Assembly: GCF_022808175.1 (NCBI RefSeq)
Contig: NZ_JALGBX010000017.1
Span: 124,001-188,000, forward strand
Direction of reading: 5' to 3'
Source: Streptomyces sp. AP-93
GTDB lineage: Bacteria; Actinomycetota; Actinomycetes; Streptomycetales; Streptomycetaceae
Length of the DNA stretch: 64,000 bases
The notes beneath the pieces are model-generated. The model was not told the DNA's origin and did no database searches. It saw only the letters and a list, made by a program, of their open reading frames with translations. The position numbers and the translations under genes are program-made. Below, in pieces: positions 34,964 to 43,881 of the stretch (position 1 is the first letter of the stretch; every line of letters begins with the position of its first letter).

Positions 34964-35339
34964 TCCCGAAGCTCCACACGTTGCCCTCGGCGTCGCGGGC
35001 CATGTAGTCCCGCGAGCCGTAGTCCTGGTCGGTCGGCTCCATCAGGATCTCCACACCGTGCTCGACGGCCCGGCGGTGGTGCGCGTCCACGTCGTCGACG
35101 CGTACGTAGACCCCGGCCGGGCCGGCCGTCTCCATCGCCTTGTCGAAGGCACCGCCGGTGCCCTTGCTGCCGAGCATCACCATGCCGTTCCCATAGGACA
35201 GCTCGGCGTGCACCACCGCGCCGTCCTCGCCCTCGTAGGCCGCGACCTGGGTGAAGCCGAAGGCTTCCGTGAGCAGGTGGATGGCAGCCTTGGCATCGGC
35301 GTACAGCAGGGTCGGACAGATGGACGGAACGCCTGCCAT
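34944..35339 (-). CDS. VOC-family (glyoxalase/bleomycin-resistance fold) protein
   Basis: A 131-aa single VOC domain: beta-alpha-beta-beta-beta pattern PTLLYADAKAAIHLLTEAFG, VVHAELSYGNGMVMLGS, then GVYVRVDDVDAHHRRAVEHG, DQDYGSRDYMARDAEGNVWS. The 'GSRDYMARDAEGN.W.FGTY' ending is typical of PhnB/YycE-like relatives. Ligand unknown; it could be an antibiotic-binding or isomerase-type protein. ATG 35339 is preceded by GAGGGAG at 9-10 nt. Confidence 0.84.
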   Translation of the reverse strand: MAGVPSICPTLLYADAKAAIHLLTEAFGFTQVAAYEGEDGAVVHAELSYGNGMVMLGSKGTGGAFDKAMETAGPAGVYVRVDDVDAHHRRAVEHGVEILMEPTDQDYGSRDYMARDAEGNVWSFGTYAPQV

Positions 35340-35424
35340 GACGATCACTCCCTCTCGTACCGTGGGCTGACGGTCCGCGGGTGGACAGTGAGCCACGTCA
35401 CAGCATGGCAGGCGCCGCGCGAAG

Positions 35425-36315
35425 TCAGCGGAAGGTGTTGCACTGGGCCATGTCGCCCGTGCGGTAGCCCTGGTAGAACCACTGCTGGCGCTGCTCGGCC
35501 GAGCCGTGCGTCCAGGACTCCGGGGTCACCCGGCCCTGGAACTTCTCCTGGATCCGGTCGTCGCCGACCGCGGCCGCCGCGTCCAGGCCGTCCTTGATGT
35601 CCTGGTCGGTGAGGCTGGTGATCAGGGGCTTGCCCGTGGACTCGTCCGGGGTCTTCGTCGCGTTGTGGGCCCAGACCCCGGCGTAGCAGTCGGCCTGCAG
35701 CTCGACCCGTACCGCGTTGCTGTTCGCGCCCTGCCGGCCGTCCTGGGCCTTCTGCAGGGTGCCGGTCAGGTTCTGGATGTGGTGGCCGTACTCGTGGGCC
35801 ACCACGTACGCCTGGGCGAAGGGGCCGCCGCTCGCGCCGAACTTGGTGCGGAGCTCGTTGAAGAAGCCCAGGTCCAGATAGACCTGCCGGTCACCGGGGC
35901 AGTAGAAGGGGCCGACCGCCGAGGTGGCCGCCCCGCAGGCGGTGCCCACCTTGCCGGTGAAGAACACCGTCTGCGCCGGGCTGTACTGGGCGCCGCGCCT
36001 GGCGAACTCCTGCTTCCAGAAGTCCTGGGTGCTGTTGATCACCGCCACCAGCCGGCAGTCCTCCTTGGTGTTCGCGTCCTGCCCGGTCTTGCAGCTCTGC
36101 TGCACCTGGGCGGCGGAGGAGGCGGTCGACGCGGGCTCGGGGCTTCCGTCGGACAGGCCCAGCTGTTCCGGGCCCACCCCGAACAGCAGGCCCATGATCA
36201 GTGCGATGAATCCGATGATGCCGCCGCCGATCGTGGCCTTTCCGCCCGGGATGCGGCTGCCGCGCACGTCCTTGACCTCGGAAGTGTCCAGATTGGCGTT
36301 GTCGTCGAACTGCAT
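35425..36315 (-). CDS. Membrane-anchored neutral zinc metallopeptidase (YpfJ family)
   Basis: A 296-aa protein of the YpfJ/KPN_02809 zinc-peptidase family. It has an N-terminal cytoplasmic segment ([19 protein letters not shown]), a single transmembrane helix ([18 protein letters not shown]), a Ser/Ala-rich linker, then the extracytoplasmic catalytic domain with the gluzincin motif [15 protein letters not shown] and the third-ligand region [14 protein letters not shown]. Paired cysteines ([20 protein letters not shown]...PFYCPG) suit an exported domain. MQFDD at the start is characteristic of the family. Confidence 0.93.
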   Translation of the reverse strand: MQFDDNANLDTSEVKDVRGSRIPGGKATIGGGIIGFIALIMGLLFGVGPEQLGLSDGSPEPASTASSAAQVQQSCKTGQDANTKEDCRLVAVINSTQDFWKQEFARRGAQYSPAQTVFFTGKVGTACGAATSAVGPFYCPGDRQVYLDLGFFNELRTKFGASGGPFAQAYVVAHEYGHHIQNLTGTLQKAQDGRQGANSNAVRVELQADCYAGVWAHNATKTPDESTGKPLITSLTDQDIKDGLDAAAAVGDDRIQEKFQGRVTPESWTHGSAEQRQQWFYQGYRTGDMAQCNTFR

Positions 36316-36503
36316 CCCGCACCGCCCTCCATTCCTGCCGAGGGGGGTACGAGTACACCCCTGCGGTGAGTATCAACCCGTTCATCCTCATACGCCCCCT
36401 GGCGGGGAGGCGTGTTCCGTGGGCCGAACGGGGGACACGGGGGTGGGGGCGGCACCGGTCCCGCCGGGGGCGGGCGGGCCCGAAAGTAGTTGCGCACCCC
36501 CGG

Positions 36504-36509
36504 TAGAAT
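36504..36509 (+). promoter_or_regulatory. TAGAAT -10 element, leaderless-type promoter
   Basis: TAGAAT matches the actinobacterial -10 consensus and ends 7 nt before the ATG at 36517, so transcription would begin at or next to that ATG. No good -35 box is visible at 17-18 nt upstream. Confidence 0.6.
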
Positions 36510-36516
36510 GACTCCC

Positions 36517-36540
36517 ATGGCAAATCTCCTCGCGGATTAG
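36517..36540 (+). CDS. Putative leaderless leader peptide MANLLAD upstream of ABC-F
   Basis: A complete 7-codon ORF (Met-Ala-Asn-Leu-Leu-Ala-Asp, stop TAG) starts at the predicted transcription start and ends 62 nt before the ABC-F start codon. Many ABC-F resistance and ribosome-rescue genes are regulated by ribosome stalling on short leader ORFs; this one is inferred only from its position and leaderless geometry. It could also be chance. Confidence 0.45.
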   Translation: MANLLAD

Positions 36541-36602
36541 CGGCGTAGAAGCATCGCGTCCTGCCCCCCTTCCGCCGTCCCGACCCGCCCTGGAGTATTT
36601 CC

Positions 36603-38201
<1,599 letters not shown>

Positions 38202-38217
38202 GGCCCTTCCGCTTCCG

Positions 38218-38280
38218 TGATCCTTTGCTTATGGATCATTCGGCTCAGACGTGATCCATCATCTGAGTGAGACGGTCTCA
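38218..38280 (+). promoter_or_regulatory. Competing hairpins and palindrome downstream of ABC-F
   Basis: TGATCC (38218-38223) can pair with GGATCA (38233-38238), while ATGGATCA (38231-38238) can instead pair with TGATCCAT (38252-38259). CTCAG and CTGAG arms flank the second. TGAGAC (38268-38273) and GTCTCA (38275-38280) form a separate 6-1-6 palindrome. Such alternatives are typical of attenuators or of paired operators. Confidence 0.5.
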
Positions 38281-38298
38281 TACCGCTCCGTGCCTGAC

Positions 38299-38342
38299 GA
38301 AGGCCCCGGCCGCATCTCCCAGGAGGTGCGGCCGGGGCCTTC
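38299..38342 (+). terminator. Strong hairpin terminator after ABC-F gene
   Basis: GAAGGCCCCGGCCGCA (38299-38314) pairs perfectly with TGCGGCCGGGGCCTTC (38327-38342), a 16-bp stem with a 12-nt loop, followed by CGCTTCTGC. Confidence 0.88.
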
Positions 38343-38554
38343 CGCTTCTGCGCTCCGGCCCCTGACCTGGCCATTCATACCGGGGGAACGGAAATGTGAC
38401 GGAGGTCATGCAGCGGAAGAGAAGATTCCGTTCTGCTCCTGCGTCCACGGCTGAAGAAATGCCGCCGTACCGACCTTGCTGAATGGGTGGCCAGGAAGCC
38501 GGGGAGGGGTGATCATGAGAAGTCCAGAGCGCACTTCCCATAGAGGAGGCACGG

Positions 38555-38776
38555 GTGGCCGAAACTCTGAAGAAGGGCAGCCGGGTAACCGGCGCCGCGC
38601 GTGACAAGCTCGCGGCAGACCTGAAGAAGCAGTACGACTCCGGTGCGAGTATCCGGGCGCTGGCCGAATCGACTGGCCGGTCCTACGGATTCGTCCATCG
38701 GATGCTCAGCGAGTCCGGAGTCACGCTGCGTGGTCGCGGTGGCGCGACGCGCGGCAAGAAGGCGGCTACGGCCTGA
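38555..38776 (+). CDS. Small helix-turn-helix DNA-binding protein, 73 aa
   Basis: A 73-residue basic protein with a helix-turn-helix: LAADLKKQYDSGASIRALAE, then STGRSYGFVHRMLSESG, ending in an Arg/Gly/Lys tail (RGRGGATRGKKAATA). It resembles the small resolvase-tail type HTH proteins widely conserved in Streptomyces. GTG 38555 is preceded by a perfect AGGAGG. It could bind one of the palindromes in the 38.2-38.3 kb region upstream (inference), but its target is unknown. Confidence 0.85.
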   Translation: MAETLKKGSRVTGAARDKLAADLKKQYDSGASIRALAESTGRSYGFVHRMLSESGVTLRGRGGATRGKKAATA

Positions 38777-38946
38777 CCATTTGGTTCCCCTTGGTTCCAA
38801 CGGTTTTCCGTATTCAGCTTCACGGTTCCAGTTCCACCGTCCTTCGGTGACCCCCGGTCGGCTCCATGGCCGGCCGGGTGGTTACTGTGCAGTCACTTAG
38901 GCCGAGATCGCGGCCGAACGACGGCACAACCACCGGAGGCACACAG

Positions 38947-39726
38947 ATGGCTCTGCTCGACAAGGACGGCGTACGGCTCACCGTCGACGACACGGTCGCC
39001 ACGGTGACACTGACCAATCCAGCCAAGCGAAACGCTCAATCCCCCGCGCTCTGGCGGGCGTTGACGGAGGCTGGAAGGTCGTTGCCGGGCACCGTCCGGG
39101 TCGTCGTGCTGCGCGGCGAAGGGCAGTCCTTCTCCGCAGGGCTCGACCGGCAGGCGTTCACCCCCGAAGGCTTCGAGGGCGAGCCGTCCTTCCTTGACCT
39201 GGCGCGCGGTTCGGAGGAACTGCTCGACTCCACCATCGCCGAGTACCAGGAGGCGTTCACCTGGTGGCGGCGCAACGACATCATCTCCGTCGCCGCCGTT
39301 CAGGGGCACGCGATCGGTGCCGGTTTCCAGCTTGCCCTCGCGTGCGATCTGCGCGTCGTCGCGGACGACGTGCAGTTCGCCATGCGCGAGACCGGGCTGG
39401 GCCTGGTGCCCGACCTCGGCGGCACGCAGCCGCTGACCTCGGCGGTCGGCTATGCCCGCGCGCTCGAAATCTGCGCGACGGGACGCTTCGTCCACGCCGA
39501 GGAGGCGGAACGGATCGGCCTCGCGAACCTGGTCGTCCCCGCGGGCGAACTCGACGCGGCCGTCCAGGACCTCACCACCGCGCTGCTGGCTCCGCCGCGG
39601 GACGCGGTGGTCGAGACGAAGGCGCTGCTCCGGAGTTCCCTGGCCCGGCCCTACGACGACCAGCGGGTCGCCGAGCGCGCCGCCCAGGGCCGCCGCCTGC
39701 GGGATTTGGCCGGCCTGTCGGACTAG
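38947..39726 (+). CDS. Enoyl-CoA hydratase/isomerase-family (crotonase) protein
   Basis: A 259-aa crotonase-fold protein acting on acyl-CoA thioesters. Oxyanion-hole segments are RVVVLRGEGQSFSAGLDRQAF and VQGHAIGAGFQLALACDLRV; the catalytic loop is AMRETGLGLVPDLGGTQPL. It has Glu at one of the usual catalytic positions. Family members act in fatty-acid, amino-acid or aromatic degradation; no neighbour indicates the substrate. ATG 38947 is preceded by GGAGG at 8 nt. A repeat element follows its stop. Confidence 0.88.
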   Translation: MALLDKDGVRLTVDDTVATVTLTNPAKRNAQSPALWRALTEAGRSLPGTVRVVVLRGEGQSFSAGLDRQAFTPEGFEGEPSFLDLARGSEELLDSTIAEYQEAFTWWRRNDIISVAAVQGHAIGAGFQLALACDLRVVADDVQFAMRETGLGLVPDLGGTQPLTSAVGYARALEICATGRFVHAEEAERIGLANLVVPAGELDAAVQDLTTALLAPPRDAVVETKALLRSSLARPYDDQRVAERAAQGRRLRDLAGLSD

Positions 39727-39740
39727 CCGCGGCGCCGCTG

Positions 39741-39960
39741 CCGGGGACCAGCCCCCGGACCCCCCGCTCCTCAAACGCCGGAGGGGCTGGATTCGGGCCG
39801 GCGTGGGCTGCACGTGCGCCCCGGAGGGGCTGGTTTGCCGCGCAGTGGCAAGTCCCAGCCCCTCCGGCGTTTGAGGAGCGGGGTCTGGGGCGGAGCCCCA
39901 GGGGGGTCCGGGCAGCGCCCGGGGAACGGGCGAAGGGCGGGGAGGGGACTTCGCCCCGCG
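39741..39960. repeat. Dispersed palindromic repeat, copy C, between ECH and Asp23 genes
   Basis: Contains CTCCTCAAACGCCGGAGG (39767-39784), a partial inner copy GGAGGGGCTGGTTTG (39822-39836) and the long arm CAGCCCCTCCGGCGTTTGAG followed by GAGCGGGGTCTGGGGCGGAG (39857-39896), homologous to copies at 23646 and 27293. It fills most of the 326-bp gap between the two genes (39727-40052); the last 90 bp hold the operon promoter and AAGGGA ribosome-binding site. Confidence 0.85.
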
Positions 39961-40052
39961 CAGCGGTCACCCCGCGGCCGCGTCGGGACGGGCGCCGACG
40001 GGGGCGCCGCCTTACCGTGGGTCGGGAGCCCGTACGCGCGAAGGGATCAGAG

Positions 40053-40487
40053 ATGACCGAGTCCGCCGCCACCGGCAGCACCGCCAAGCCCCCCGCCGAC
40101 CGCGGCCGCACGAGCATCGCCGACGGCGTGGTCGAGAAGATCGCCGGCCTGGCCGCCCGCGAGGTGGTCGGCGTCCACGCCATGGGCAGCGGCAGCGGCC
40201 TCTCCCGTACCTTCGGTGCCGTCCGCGACCGCGTCCCCGGCGGGGCCAAGTCCACCGTCAGCCGGGGCGTGAAGGCGGAGGTCGGCGAAGTGCAGACCGC
40301 CCTCGACCTCGAGATTGTCGTGGATTACGGCGTGTCGATCAGGGACGTGGCCCGGGCCGTCCGTGAGAACGTCGTCTCGGCGGTGGAGCGGATGACCGGC
40401 CTCGAGGTCGTGGAGGTCAACATCGCGGTCAGCGACGTCAAGCTGCCGGACGAGGACGACGAGGAGCCGGAGTCCCGACTGCAGTAG
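40053..40487 (+). CDS. asp23: Asp23/Gls24-family envelope stress protein
   Basis: A 144-aa Asp23 (DUF322) protein: RTSIADGVVEKIAGLAAREV and VVGVHAMG, ALDLEIVVDYGVSIRDVARA, ENVVSAVERMTGLEVVEVN with an acidic tail LPDEDDEEPESRLQ. In Firmicutes Asp23 is an abundant cytosolic protein tethered to the membrane by AmaP and linked to cell-wall stress. First gene of a five-gene operon with three more Asp23/AmaP-type genes. AAGGGA precedes ATG 40053. Confidence 0.9.
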   Translation: MTESAATGSTAKPPADRGRTSIADGVVEKIAGLAAREVVGVHAMGSGSGLSRTFGAVRDRVPGGAKSTVSRGVKAEVGEVQTALDLEIVVDYGVSIRDVARAVRENVVSAVERMTGLEVVEVNIAVSDVKLPDEDDEEPESRLQ

Positions 40488-40497
40488 AGGAGCCCGC

Positions 40498-40740
40498 ATG
40501 AGCATGGCGGTCGTCGGCCTGGTGGCCGGCATGGCACTGGGGTTCGCCGGGTACTTCGGCGGCTTCGGGGCCTTCCTGCTGGTGGCCGCGCTCGGCGCCA
40601 TCGGCTTCGTCGTGGGCCGGTTCCTCGACGGGGACCTGGAACCGGGGGACTTCTTCCGCCCCCAAGGCCGCCCCGGGGACCGCGATCGTGATCGCGACCG
40701 GGACCGGGACCGGGGCGACCGGGGGGACCGGGACCGATGA
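40498..40740 (+). CDS. Small membrane protein (DUF2273-like) of the Asp23 operon
   Basis: An 80-aa protein with two closely spaced hydrophobic helices (VVGLVAGMALGFAGYFGGFG and FLLVAALGAIGFVVGRFL), then a cytosolic tail ending in Arg/Asp repeats (GDRDRDRDRDRDRGDRGDRDR type). Such DUF2273-like proteins accompany Asp23 and AmaP. GAGGAG precedes ATG 40498; its stop overlaps the next gene (ATGA). Confidence 0.82.
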   Translation: MSMAVVGLVAGMALGFAGYFGGFGAFLLVAALGAIGFVVGRFLDGDLEPGDFFRPQGRPGDRDRDRDRDRDRGDRGDRDR

Positions 40741-41099
40741 GCACGCCCCGCCCCACCCCGCCCCGGGTGCCCGCCGCCGAACGGGGAGCCACCCGCATCG
40801 CCGACCGGGTCGTGGCGAAGATCGCAGCCCAGGCCGCCCGGGAGGCGCTGACCCGGCCCGCTCCGGACGCGACCCCGCCGCACGCCACCGTCACCGTGCA
40901 CCACGACATCGCCCGCGTACGGGTGGTCCTGGAGCTTCCCTACCCCTCCGACCTCGCCGCCCAGTGCGCGGCCGTACGCCGCCACGTCGCCCTGCGCGTC
41001 GAGGAGTGCGCGGACATGGCCGTACCCGAGGTGGACGTGGACATCGAACACCTGCGCCCCGCGCGGCCCGCCGCCGGGCGGGACCGGCGGGTTCGGTGA
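40737..41099 (+). CDS. Asp23-like protein, second copy
   Basis: A 120-aa protein with an Asp23-like core: GATRIADRVVAKIAAQAARE, VTVHHDIARVRVVLELPYP, RHVALRVEECADMAVPEVDV. It shares the N-terminal IADxVVxKIA pattern with the 40053 gene and is probably an ancient duplicate. Overlaps both neighbours by 4 nt. Confidence 0.8.
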   Translation: MSTPRPTPPRVPAAERGATRIADRVVAKIAAQAAREALTRPAPDATPPHATVTVHHDIARVRVVLELPYPSDLAAQCAAVRRHVALRVEECADMAVPEVDVDIEHLRPARPAAGRDRRVR

Positions 41100-41626
41100 G
41101 CGCCCGCTTCCGGTCGCCCCGGCGGTTGCCGGCGGCCGTCGGGGCGTTCGCCGTCCTCGGGGTGGCGGGGCTGTTCCTGTACGACCTGGCGGCGGTACGG
41201 GCCCACCGCCCGGGGATGCGCTGGCGCGACGAGCTCTCCCGGGCGCTGGAGCGGCACACCCCGGCCGACCCCGGCGTGCTGATCGGCGGCGGAGTCCTGG
41301 CAGCGGCCGGGGCCGCGCTGCTGCTGTACGCACTCACCCCGGGCCTGCGCGGGATCCTCCCGATGAGCTCGGGGCACCCGGAGGTCCGCGGCGGACTGGA
41401 ACGCAAGGCCGCCGCGCAGGTGCTGCGCGACCGGGTCATGGAGGTGGCCGGGGTCCGGTCGGTGCGCGTCAGCGTGGGCCGGGCCCACATCGGGGTCCGG
41501 GCCGTGTCCCACTTCCGCGAACTGGACGACGTACGGGCCGATCTGGACGCGGTGCTGGCCGTCGGCCTCGACGAGCTGGGCCTGGCCCACGCGCTGCGGC
41601 CGAGGGTACGGGTGAACCGCCGGTGA
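41096..41626 (+). CDS. DUF6286-type membrane protein of the Asp23 operon
   Basis: A 176-aa protein with two transmembrane helices (AVGAFAVLGVAGLFLYDLAA and VLIGGGVLAAAGAALLLYAL) and a C-terminal cytosolic domain with an Asp23-like strand-helix pattern (ERKAAAQVLRDRVMEVAGVR, SVRVSVGRAHIGVRA, ELDDVRADLDAVL). Corresponds to proteins annotated DUF6286. GTG 41096 overlaps the upstream stop. Confidence 0.8.
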   Translation: MSARFRSPRRLPAAVGAFAVLGVAGLFLYDLAAVRAHRPGMRWRDELSRALERHTPADPGVLIGGGVLAAAGAALLLYALTPGLRGILPMSSGHPEVRGGLERKAAAQVLRDRVMEVAGVRSVRVSVGRAHIGVRAVSHFRELDDVRADLDAVLAVGLDELGLAHALRPRVRVNRR

Positions 41627-42171
41627 CCCTCGGGACGGTGAACCGGGTCCTGCTCGCCCTGCTCGGACTGGTCCTGCTGGCGGCGGGGGCGTCGGTGCTG
41701 ACCGCGTCCGGGCCGTTCGAGGGCCGCCACGAACCGCTGCTGGCGCCGCACGGGCGGGGCTGGCCGGCGCCCTGGTGGGCGGTGCTCGCCGCACTCGGGG
41801 TCTGCGTACTGCTGGCGCTGTGGTGGCTGCTGTCCCAACTGCGCCGGGCCCGGCTGGCGGAGGTGCTCGTGGACACCGGGGACGGGGCGTTCGCGGTGCT
41901 GCGCGGGCGGGCGCTGGAGGGGGCCGTCGAGGCCGACGTCCAGGACGCCGTGGAGGGCGTGGCCCGGTGCCGGGTCACGCTGTGGGGGCGGCGCGGGGCC
42001 CCGGCCCTGCGGGTCGCCCTGGAGCTGGAGCCGCACGCGGTGCCGGCCGACGTACTGGCGGCCCTCGCCGGCCCGGTGCTGGGCCGGGCCCGCGACTCGG
42101 CGGCGCTCCCGGCCCTCCCGACGGAGGCCCGCCTCCACGTCACCCCCCGCCGGGCGCGCCGGGTGACGTAG
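41623..42171 (+). CDS. amaP: AmaP-like alkaline shock membrane anchor protein
   Basis: A 182-aa protein with two transmembrane helices (VNRVLLALLGLVLLAAGASVL and AVLAALGVCVLLALWWLL) followed by a soluble AmaP-type domain ending with RLHVTPRRARRVT. In Firmicutes AmaP holds Asp23 at the membrane. Last gene of the operon; GTG 41623 overlaps the previous stop. Confidence 0.82.
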   Translation: MTLGTVNRVLLALLGLVLLAAGASVLTASGPFEGRHEPLLAPHGRGWPAPWWAVLAALGVCVLLALWWLLSQLRRARLAEVLVDTGDGAFAVLRGRALEGAVEADVQDAVEGVARCRVTLWGRRGAPALRVALELEPHAVPADVLAALAGPVLGRARDSAALPALPTEARLHVTPRRARRVT

Positions 42172-42191
42172 GGCCTGTCGCGGGCGGGGCG

Positions 42192-42947
42192 TCAGAAGCC
42201 GTGCCGGGAGCCGCCGTCCACCGGGAGCATGACGCCGGTCAGGTAGGAAGCCGCCGGGGAGAGCAGGAACGCCGCCGAGCGGCCGAACTCCTCCGGGGTG
42301 CCGTACCGCCGCAGCGGGATCCCCGCCTCGTTGCGGGTGCGGGCGAGGTCCGCGTCCCCGTACAGGGCGTCGAGCTCGCGGACCCGGTCGGTGTCGATGC
42401 GGGCGGGCAGCAGGCCGACCACCCGGATGCCGCGCGGGCCCAGCTCCACGGAGAGGGACTTCGCGAAGCCGGCCAGGCCGGGGCGCAGGCCGTTGGAGAT
42501 GGTGAGGCCAGGGATCGGCTCGTGCACGGAGCCCGACAGGACGAAGCCGATGACCCCGCCGTCGGAGAGCTCGGCGGCGGCCGCCCGTGCGAGGCGGACC
42601 GCGCCGAGGAAGACCGAGTCGAAGGCCGCCGTCCACTGATCGTCGGTGTTGTCCGCCGCCGAACCGGGCGCGGGACCACCGACGCTGATGAGGATGCCGT
42701 CGAGGCGGCCGAAGTGCTCGCGGGCCGCGGCGACGAGCCGGGAGGCGGCCCCGGGGTCGGAGTTGTCGGCGGCCACACCGACCGCGTTCGGGCCCAGTGC
42801 CTTGGCCGCGGCCTCGGCGCGCCCCGCGTCCCGGCCGGTCAGCACCACCTTGGCGCCGTCGGCGGTCAGTTCGCGGGCGGAAGCGTAGCCGAGGCCCCGG
42901 GTGGCGCCGGTGACGACGTAGACACGGTCCTTCAGTCCAAGATCCAT
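42192..42947 (-). CDS. Short-chain dehydrogenase-like protein lacking Tyr/Lys
   Basis: A 251-aa SDR-fold protein. The cofactor motif VYVVTGATRGLGYASA is intact and 'SVGGP' takes the place of NNAG. In the active-site region, GLTISNGLRPGLAGFAKSLS aligns with the usual YxxxK segment with Ser for Tyr and Arg for Lys, so the classical catalytic pair is missing. This resembles an atypical branch of SDRs, possibly with a different acid/base set or a non-catalytic role. Transcribed 10 bp after SURF1 on the same strand. Confidence 0.84.
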   Translation of the reverse strand: MDLGLKDRVYVVTGATRGLGYASARELTADGAKVVLTGRDAGRAEAAAKALGPNAVGVAADNSDPGAASRLVAAAREHFGRLDGILISVGGPAPGSAADNTDDQWTAAFDSVFLGAVRLARAAAAELSDGGVIGFVLSGSVHEPIPGLTISNGLRPGLAGFAKSLSVELGPRGIRVVGLLPARIDTDRVRELDALYGDADLARTRNEAGIPLRRYGTPEEFGRSAAFLLSPAASYLTGVMLPVDGGSRHGF

Positions 42948-42957
42948 GCCCGACACG

Positions 42958-43761
42958 CTACGCGGTCGCCACCGGCTCCCGCTCGGATGCGGCGCTCCCG
43001 TCGGCGGCCGCGGCCTCGCGGTCGCGCTTCTCGCGCCGGACGAGCACGATCCAGCCCACCGGCACGGCGGAGGCGAACAGCCACCACTGCACGGCGTACG
43101 CCATGTGCGCCCCGATCGAGTCGTGGTCGGGCTCGGCGACCACCTCGGGCTTGTCGTCGGCCGGTACCGGCGCGGTGAGTTCCAGGTAGCCACCGAGGAC
43201 GGGCCTGCCCAGGTACTGCGCCTGCCGGGCGCTGTTGATCAGCATCACCTGGCGGTCCGGCAGGCCCTTGCGGTCCTTGATGCCGCTGCCGCCGCTGGTC
43301 TCGTCGGCCTTGAGCCGCCCCGTGACCGTGACCTCGCCGGTGGGCGCGGCCGGCACCGGCGGGTAGGCGCGCGGGTCGGCGCCGCCCGCGATCCATCCCC
43401 GGTTGACGAGCACCGCCCGGCCGTCGGCCAGGACCAGCGGGGTGAGGACGTGGAAGCCGACCTTGTCGTCGCTGTCGGTGCGCATGCGCACGACGACCTC
43501 GTGCGCGGAGTCGTACGTGCCGGTGGCGGTCACGGCACGCCAGTAGTCGGCGCGCGGGACCACGTGGCCGGGGGAGGTGACCTCGGTCATGGGGACCGGC
43601 TTCGCCCGCAGGTTCGTCTCGATCAGCTCGTTCTGCGCGACCCGGTGCTCATGGCGGTGGAACTGCCAGAAGCCCAGCTTGATCATCGCGGGGATCAGGA
43701 CGAGGCCGATGAGGGTGAGGCACACCCACTGCCGGGTCAGCACAAAGCGGTACACGCCCAC
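42958..43761 (-). CDS. SURF1-family cytochrome oxidase assembly protein
   Basis: A 267-aa SURF1 protein with an N-terminal helix (WVCLTLIGLVLIPAMIKLGFW), the periplasmic-side domain with RRV/HVVPRADYWRAVTATGTY, GFHVLTPLVLADGRAVLVNRGWI, and a C-terminal helix (HMAYAVQWWLFASAVPVGWIVL) then a basic tail. SURF1 helps load haem a into the cytochrome aa3 oxidase. GTG 43761 is the start. Two-helix topology and motifs are diagnostic. Confidence 0.93.
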   Translation of the reverse strand: MGVYRFVLTRQWVCLTLIGLVLIPAMIKLGFWQFHRHEHRVAQNELIETNLRAKPVPMTEVTSPGHVVPRADYWRAVTATGTYDSAHEVVVRMRTDSDDKVGFHVLTPLVLADGRAVLVNRGWIAGGADPRAYPPVPAAPTGEVTVTGRLKADETSGGSGIKDRKGLPDRQVMLINSARQAQYLGRPVLGGYLELTAPVPADDKPEVVAEPDHDSIGAHMAYAVQWWLFASAVPVGWIVLVRREKRDREAAAADGSAASEREPVATA

Positions 43762-43881
43762 GACGGTACCCCCAGCGGCGAGGACCCCGGCGGCCGGGTG
43801 GCCGTCCGGGGTCGTGGCGGAGAGGTGAGGGGAGGGGGAGAGGAGAGAAGAGGGAACGGGCCGTGGGGAGGGGGACGGGAG

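Larger units (their letters stand above)
36316..36602. other. Divergent 287-bp region before the ABC-F gene
   Basis: Contains the minus-strand metallopeptidase promoter side, a G-rich run (36420-36480) and, near the right end, a TAGAAT -10 element with a short leader ORF immediately downstream. Nothing else is supported. Confidence 0.6.
38202..38554. other. 353-bp region of dense inverted repeats after the ABC-F gene
   Basis: No gene is supported. From 38218 to 38280 there are three GATCC-type arms that can form two mutually exclusive hairpins and a perfect palindrome TGAGAC-G-GTCTCA (38268-38280). A classical terminator follows at 38299-38342. The rest, to 38554, is the promoter side of the small HTH gene with a short inverted repeat CGGAAGAGAAGATTCCG near 38413-38431. 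Confidence 0.7.

Noticed and set aside
40688-40740. GATCGCGACC/GGGACCGG tandem motifs at the end of the small membrane gene
   Set aside because: They are explained by the RD-repeat tail of the 80-aa protein; not a separate element.
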